Assembly: GCF_938002845.1 (NCBI RefSeq)
Contig: NZ_CALKZP010000040.1
Location: 1-27,673 of the forward strand
DNA from: an uncultured Campylobacter sp.
Lineage (GTDB): Bacteria; Campylobacterota; Campylobacteria; Campylobacterales; Campylobacteraceae
Length of the DNA stretch: 27,673 nt
Reading direction: 5' to 3'
The notes beneath the pieces are model-generated. The model saw nothing but the letters and a program-made list of their open reading frames with translations. It was not told where the DNA came from and ran no database searches. The position numbers and the translations under genes are program-made. Positions 24,057 through 27,673 of this stretch are shown piece after piece. How positions within the stretch are numbered: position 1 is the first letter of the stretch; each line of letters starts with the position of its first letter.

Positions 24057-25121
24057 TTGTTTTATTATCTTTACCATCTTACGAATATAAATTTCTTCCA
24101 ATACATCACCGCGCGCGCAGGAATCGCATTTTTTATCGCTTTTTGCTTTTCAGTCTGGGCTATGCCGCGGTTTATCCGCTGGGCGCAAAATAGACACGCC
24201 GCGCAGCCCATCTACGAACTCGCGCCGCAAAACCATCAGAAAAAGAGCAAAACCCCCACGATGGGCGGGCTCGTTTTCGTTACCGCCGCGGTATTCGCAA
24301 GCCTGATGTGCGCCAAGCTAAACAACGTCTTCGTGCTATGCGGGCTGCTTTGTTTGGTGGGCTTTGGATACATAGGCTTCAAGGACGACATCTCTAAAAT
24401 TTTAGGCCGCCAAAACCACGCAGGCCTTAGCGCGCGGGCTAAATTTGCGCTGCAAAATTTCTTGGCGTTTCTGATCGGAGCTACGCTTTATGCTTTTAGC
24501 GATCTGGACGGGGAATTTTTCGTGCCGTTTTTCAAATACCCTCTGCTAAATTTATGGATCTTCGCGCCGCTGTTTTGGACGATCGTGATAAGCGCGAGCT
24601 CAAACGCGGTAAATTTAACCGACGGATTAGACGGGCTAGCGACCATTCCATCGGTATTTTCGCTCTGCACTTTGGGCGTATTTGCCTATCTTTGCGGGCA
24701 TGCGATCTACTCGCAATATCTCTTGCTACCGCGCGTCGCAGGCGCGGGCGAGGTCTGCATCATCGTTTCGGCGCTGATCGGAGCGCTGCTTGGGTTTTTG
24801 TGGTTCAACTGCTACCCCGCAGAAGTCTTTATGGGCGATAGCGGCAGCCTAAGCGTAGGCGCATTTTTAGGATACTGCGCGGTCATCACGAAAAATGAAA
24901 TTTTACTCATAATGATCGGCTTCGTCTTCGTCATCGAAACGCTCAGCGTGATCTTGCAGGTGGGCAGCTTTAAAATTTTCAAGCGCAGAATTTTCCTGAT
25001 GGCGCCGATACATCACCATTTCGAGCTTAAAGGCTGGGTCGAAAACAAAATCATCATCCGCTTTTGGATCATCGCGCTGATCGCAAATATCATAGCGCTG
25101 ACGTCGCTGAAACTGAGATAA
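24057..25121 (+). CDS. mraY: Phospho-N-acetylmuramoyl-pentapeptide transferase
   Basis: MraY makes lipid I by joining UDP-MurNAc-pentapeptide to undecaprenyl phosphate at the inner membrane. The 354-residue protein has about ten membrane helices. Catalytic landmarks are KTPTMGG (Mg/substrate region), FKDD, NAVNLTDGLDGLA, VFMGDSGSLSVG and MAPIHHHFELKGW. The start is TTG at 24057, with AAAAGG six bases upstream. Its N-terminus (FYYLYHLTNINFFQYITARAGIAF) aligns with the family from its first residues, so TTG is the true start. It is the first gene of a tight unit with the ORF at 25123 and murD. Confidence 0.97.
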   Translation: MFYYLYHLTNINFFQYITARAGIAFFIAFCFSVWAMPRFIRWAQNRHAAQPIYELAPQNHQKKSKTPTMGGLVFVTAAVFASLMCAKLNNVFVLCGLLCLVGFGYIGFKDDISKILGRQNHAGLSARAKFALQNFLAFLIGATLYAFSDLDGEFFVPFFKYPLLNLWIFAPLFWTIVISASSNAVNLTDGLDGLATIPSVFSLCTLGVFAYLCGHAIYSQYLLLPRVAGAGEVCIIVSALIGALLGFLWFNCYPAEVFMGDSGSLSVGAFLGYCAVITKNEILLIMIGFVFVIETLSVILQVGSFKIFKRRIFLMAPIHHHFELKGWVENKIIIRFWIIALIANIIALTSLKLR

Positions 25122-25122
25122 A

Positions 25123-25647
25123 ATGCGAGCGCAGGTTGAACCCGACTTCGAAACGGCGCGCGGAATATACGACGAAATTTTAAAGCAAATTTTAGCCTAC
25201 ACGGCTTACTGCGACGATAACGGCGATCCTGACGGCGCAAAATACCGCGAGCTAGAGGCGACGCTACACGAAATCACGGGCAAAGATATGAGCAAATTTG
25301 ATCTTTGGAAGTGGTGGGAAGCGGACGGCGCGGAAAATTTGGCTTTCGATATCGCACTGCCGGAGCCGCAATTAGTGCCGGATATCACAAAGGACGAACT
25401 GCGCGAGATCGTGGAGCGGATGAGCACTTTTGAGCCGTGCGAGACGGGAGATGCTTTTTTAGACGCTTTTTACTACCGTCCTAATTTTGCCGCAGACGGC
25501 GGATATTTTACCGAGTTTTTAAAGTTAAATTTTAAGGATACTTACGATCCGAGGCTTTTTGAAAGATGCGAGAGAAGCGGCGAAATTGCCGAGCTTAGCG
25601 CCGACGAGATAACTCAAATTTTATGGGGCAAAAGGGGAGAAAAATGA
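25123..25647 (+). CDS. Unrecognised 174-residue protein between mraY and murD
   Basis: The ATG comes one base after the mraY stop, and the TGA overlaps the murD ATG (ATGA), so translation is probably coupled to both. The product is soluble and acidic, starting MRAQVEPDFETARGIYDEIL. It is rich in Trp, Phe and Asp/Glu in the middle (FDLWKWWEADGAENLAF), and a FLDAFYYRPNF stretch is followed by LSADEITQILWGKRGEK at the C-terminus. No signal peptide or membrane segment is visible. I do not recognise the family. The position in a cell-wall unit suggests co-expression but does not prove a cell-wall role. Confidence 0.75.
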   Translation: MRAQVEPDFETARGIYDEILKQILAYTAYCDDNGDPDGAKYRELEATLHEITGKDMSKFDLWKWWEADGAENLAFDIALPEPQLVPDITKDELREIVERMSTFEPCETGDAFLDAFYYRPNFAADGGYFTEFLKLNFKDTYDPRLFERCERSGEIAELSADEITQILWGKRGEK

Positions 25648-27068
25648 AAAAATCGCTATTTGGCTACGGACTTACGACCAGAGCGATCGCCGAGCACTGC
25701 CGCGACGAAGGCTGCTGGGAGATCTACGACGATAAATTTAAAATTTCTTCGGGCGCGCCGAAGCTGGACGAGTTCGGCAACGCGCTTTTAAACCCGAGCG
25801 AGTTCGATCCCGCCGCAAGCGAGCTTGAAATCCCTAGCCCTGGCTTCCCGCCGCATCACGAACTGGTGCGAAAGGCACGGAATTTAATCAGTGAATATGA
25901 TTATTTTGACGATTATAAAGGCCTTAAAATTTGGATCAGCGGCACGAACGGCAAGACCACGACGACGAAGATGATACAGCACCTGCTCGAGCGATACGGA
26001 TCGCAAATGGGCGGTAACGTGGGCGTCCCGCTTGCAAAGCTTGATAAAAGTGCCAAAATTTGGGTGCTGGAGACGAGCTCGTTTACGCTGCACTACACCA
26101 AACATGCGCGCCCCGACATCTACGTGCTGCTTGCGATCACGCCCGATCATCTCAGCTGGCACGGCGATTTCGCGGAGTATGAGTGCGCCAAACTCTCGCC
26201 GCTGCTAGCGATGCGCGAAGGCTCCGTGGCGCTGATCCCGCGCGCCTACGAAAGCTCCGCCGCCGCGCAAAATAGCCTAGCCCGCGTGATCTGCTACGAA
26301 GACGAAGCGGATCTGGCGCAAAAATTCGGCATCGATTTAGGCGAGATAAAATTCCGCACTCCGTTTTTGATAGACGCGCTTTTGGCGCTGTGTGTGGAGA
26401 AAATTTTATTCGACAGATGCGACGCCATGCGACTAAACGACTTCGTGATCGAAGGCAATAAGCTAGAGGAGTTTACCGACGCGCGCGGCAGGGTCTGGGT
26501 CAATGACACGAAGGCGACCAACATCGATGCGTGCGCGCAGGCGCTGAAGCGATACGCGGGGCGCAAAATACATCTGATCCTTGGCGGCGACGATAAAGGC
26601 GTGGATCTGCACCCGCTTTTTGCGGAGTTTAAAAAATACGATCTGCAAATTTACGCGATCGGCTCAAATACCGATAAAATCGTGCTTTTATGCGACGAGT
26701 ACAGACTTCCTTGCGTGCGCTGCGAAATTTTACAAACGGCGGTGAGCGAAATTTCGAATCGGTATTTGAGCGGAGAAAATTTTTGCGAAAATGAAATTTC
26801 AAAAGGACGCTTAGGCGGCGAGAATTCCGCAGGAAATTTAATGCAGGATAAAATTTCGACTACCGAAAGCGAGAGCTCCTGTGTGAACGCAAGCAGCGGC
26901 AAAACTTTAGATTCGCAAAATTCTAAAAATTCTGTGGATTTTAAAAATTCCGTAAATTTCGCTAGTGAAATAGCGCTGCTAAGTCCTGCATGTGCCAGTT
27001 TGGATCAATTTAAAAGCTACGAGGAACGCGGCGAATTATTTAAAAAACAAGTCGCACAGCTCGGATAA
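25644..27068 (+). CDS. murD: UDP-MurNAc-L-alanine:D-glutamate ligase with an extra C-terminal-domain segment
   Basis: MurD adds D-glutamate to UDP-MurNAc-L-Ala using ATP in the cytosol. From the ATG at 25644 (after GGGGAGA) the protein has 474 residues. An upstream in-frame ATG at 25623 is rejected because the better ribosome site follows it. The P-loop is SGTNGKTTTTKM at about 99-110. LETSSFTL, AITPDHLSWHG, FVIEGNKLEEF, VWVNDTKATN and HLILGGDDKGVDL follow in the normal order. LLSPACASLDQFKSYEERGE is the usual C-terminus. Between AVSEI and that terminus lie about 70 Ser/Asn/Glu-rich residues (about 368-440) not expected in the family. The frame is intact, so the enzyme should be functional. 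Confidence 0.95.
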   Translation: MKKSLFGYGLTTRAIAEHCRDEGCWEIYDDKFKISSGAPKLDEFGNALLNPSEFDPAASELEIPSPGFPPHHELVRKARNLISEYDYFDDYKGLKIWISGTNGKTTTTKMIQHLLERYGSQMGGNVGVPLAKLDKSAKIWVLETSSFTLHYTKHARPDIYVLLAITPDHLSWHGDFAEYECAKLSPLLAMREGSVALIPRAYESSAAAQNSLARVICYEDEADLAQKFGIDLGEIKFRTPFLIDALLALCVEKILFDRCDAMRLNDFVIEGNKLEEFTDARGRVWVNDTKATNIDACAQALKRYAGRKIHLILGGDDKGVDLHPLFAEFKKYDLQIYAIGSNTDKIVLLCDEYRLPCVRCEILQTAVSEISNRYLSGENFCENEISKGRLGGENSAGNLMQDKISTTESESSCVNASSGKTLDSQNSKNSVDFKNSVNFASEIALLSPACASLDQFKSYEERGELFKKQVAQLG

Positions 27069-27084
27069 ATAGACCTATCGAAGT

Positions 27085-27107
27085 TAGCCGGATCGGGCTA
27101 GGATTTT
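27085..27107 (+). terminator. Weak hairpin after murD
   Basis: TAGCC and GGCTA form a five-pair stem around GGATCG, followed by GGATTTT, 17 bases after the murD stop. Weak because of the short stem. Confidence 0.3.
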
Positions 27108-27454
27108 ATTTAACACGACCTACAATCGCATTATATAAAATTTCAACGCTTCTGCTGTGCGGATATATCTAAGTAAATCTAGCTGAAACGCACCTCACGA
27201 CGTCACACCACTGGCTTTGGCGCAATGTTTATAAAGATGCTTCGTCAAGTCCAAATTAAAGCCAATTTTCGATGCTAAATTTAACCAATAACAGCTATCG
27301 CCCGTTATGCGCGCAAATTTAAAACGATGCCGCGATCCTTTAGCGCAAATTTATCTACTTTGCATAGCCTAGAACCAAGCGTACAATTTGCAGAATCGGT
27401 TAAATAGTAAAAATTTATACCACTTTGCTTTTTAGATCGATAGCCCATTTTGAT

Positions 27455-27485
27455 TATTGCAAATTACTGCTCAAGCAATATTTTT
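27455..27485 (+). terminator. Possible terminator upstream of tRNA-Phe
   Basis: TATTGC and GCAATA form a six-pair stem with a 14-base loop, followed directly by TTTTT. It would insulate the tRNA from upstream transcription. Confidence 0.35.
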
Positions 27486-27620
27486 ATCACTAAAATTTAG
27501 AAAATTCCAACTGAGTAAATTTGGCTATTTTGGAGCGCAACGTGCAAAAATCTAGCGAAAATCGAGGATTTTAACCGAGATTTAAGTATTGCATGGATAA
27601 AATTACTTTTCTTTTTCAGT

Positions 27621-27673
27621 GGTTGGATAGCTCAGTCGGTAGAGCAGCAGACTGAAAATCTGCGTGTCGGCAG
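27621..27673 (+). tRNA. tRNA-Phe (GAA), 3' end cut off by the window
   Basis: The cloverleaf is clear as far as the window goes. The acceptor strand is GGTTGGA (27621-27627). The D arm is GCTC-AGTCGGTA-GAGC. The anticodon arm is GCAGA-CTGAAAA-TCTGC, with anticodon GAA at 27654-27656. The variable loop is GTGTC, then the T-stem strand GGCAG, where the window ends. GAA reads Phe codons. Confidence 0.93.

Larger units (their letters stand above)
27069..27620. other. Non-coding stretch between murD and tRNA-Phe
   Basis: About 550 bp with no supported gene. Two hairpins are visible, one just after murD (27085-27100) and one at 27455-27485. A short ATG frame at about 27329 (26 codons) lacks a ribosome binding site. 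A/T-rich sequence with a TAAAAT-like word near 27600 could promote the tRNA. Confidence 0.5.

Noticed and set aside
27329..27409. 26-codon ORF in the spacer after murD
   Set aside because: No ribosome binding site or other coding support.
1..27673. Mobile element, prophage, CRISPR or defence system
   Set aside because: No transposase, integrase, terminal repeats, spaced repeat array or defence-gene motifs were seen on either strand.

Overview
This window most likely comes from a Campylobacterota chromosome. The best guess is a comparatively GC-rich Campylobacter, such as the oral C. gracilis/C. rectus/C. showae group. That placement is an inference from gene content and order: gpmI-fabG-acpP-fabF-accA, an RdxA-type nitroreductase, thyX, PEB1-like binding proteins and paired short NSS transporters. 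Protein style also fits, as does a very high density of AAATTT words in DNA that is otherwise roughly half GC. No integrase, transposase, CRISPR array or phage gene was seen; the window reads as ordinary chromosome with a few odd patches.

Layout. 1-1019 (-): 3' part of an unrecognised protein with low-complexity segments. 1208-2539 (-): brnQ, divergent from radA (2750-4099, +). 4100-4852: a long non-coding stretch, then an unknown membrane protein (4853-5596, +). 5817-8693 (-): three paralogous periplasmic amino-acid-binding proteins without permease or ATPase. 8865-9560 (-): ung. 9712-9945 (-): a small membrane ORF with no good start. 10036-10632 (-): DJ-1/PfpI protein. 10859-12275 (-): thyX and an unknown downstream partner. 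12401-13027 (-): RdxA-like nitroreductase, divergent from two tandem NSS sodium symporters (13149-14498 and 15005-16348, +). 16484-17317 (+): an AT-rich orphan gene without a normal start codon. 17522-17665: a possible small transcript convergent with rho. 17660-22290 (-): a fatty-acid synthesis block (fabG, acpP, fabF, accA) followed by rho. 22392-23858 (-): gpmI, divergent from mraY-ORF-murD (24057-27068, +). The window ends inside a tRNA-Phe gene.

How the genes work together. AccA makes malonyl-CoA, AcpP carries the chain, FabF elongates and FabG reduces; the genes lie close together and fabF/accA overlap by one base. MraY and MurD act in peptidoglycan precursor synthesis, with a coupled unknown ORF between them. 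BrnQ, the two NSS proteins and the three binding proteins point to an amino-acid-dependent lifestyle. RadA and Ung serve DNA repair; ThyX makes dTMP.

No clear undescribed multi-gene system was found. The signals most worth checking are the AAATTT (RAATTY) enrichment and its concentration in an extra segment of murD, the start-less AT-rich gene, the small transcript beside rho, and the orphan binding-protein family with a shared C-terminal tail. Coordinates and translations were read by eye; no similarity search was run.
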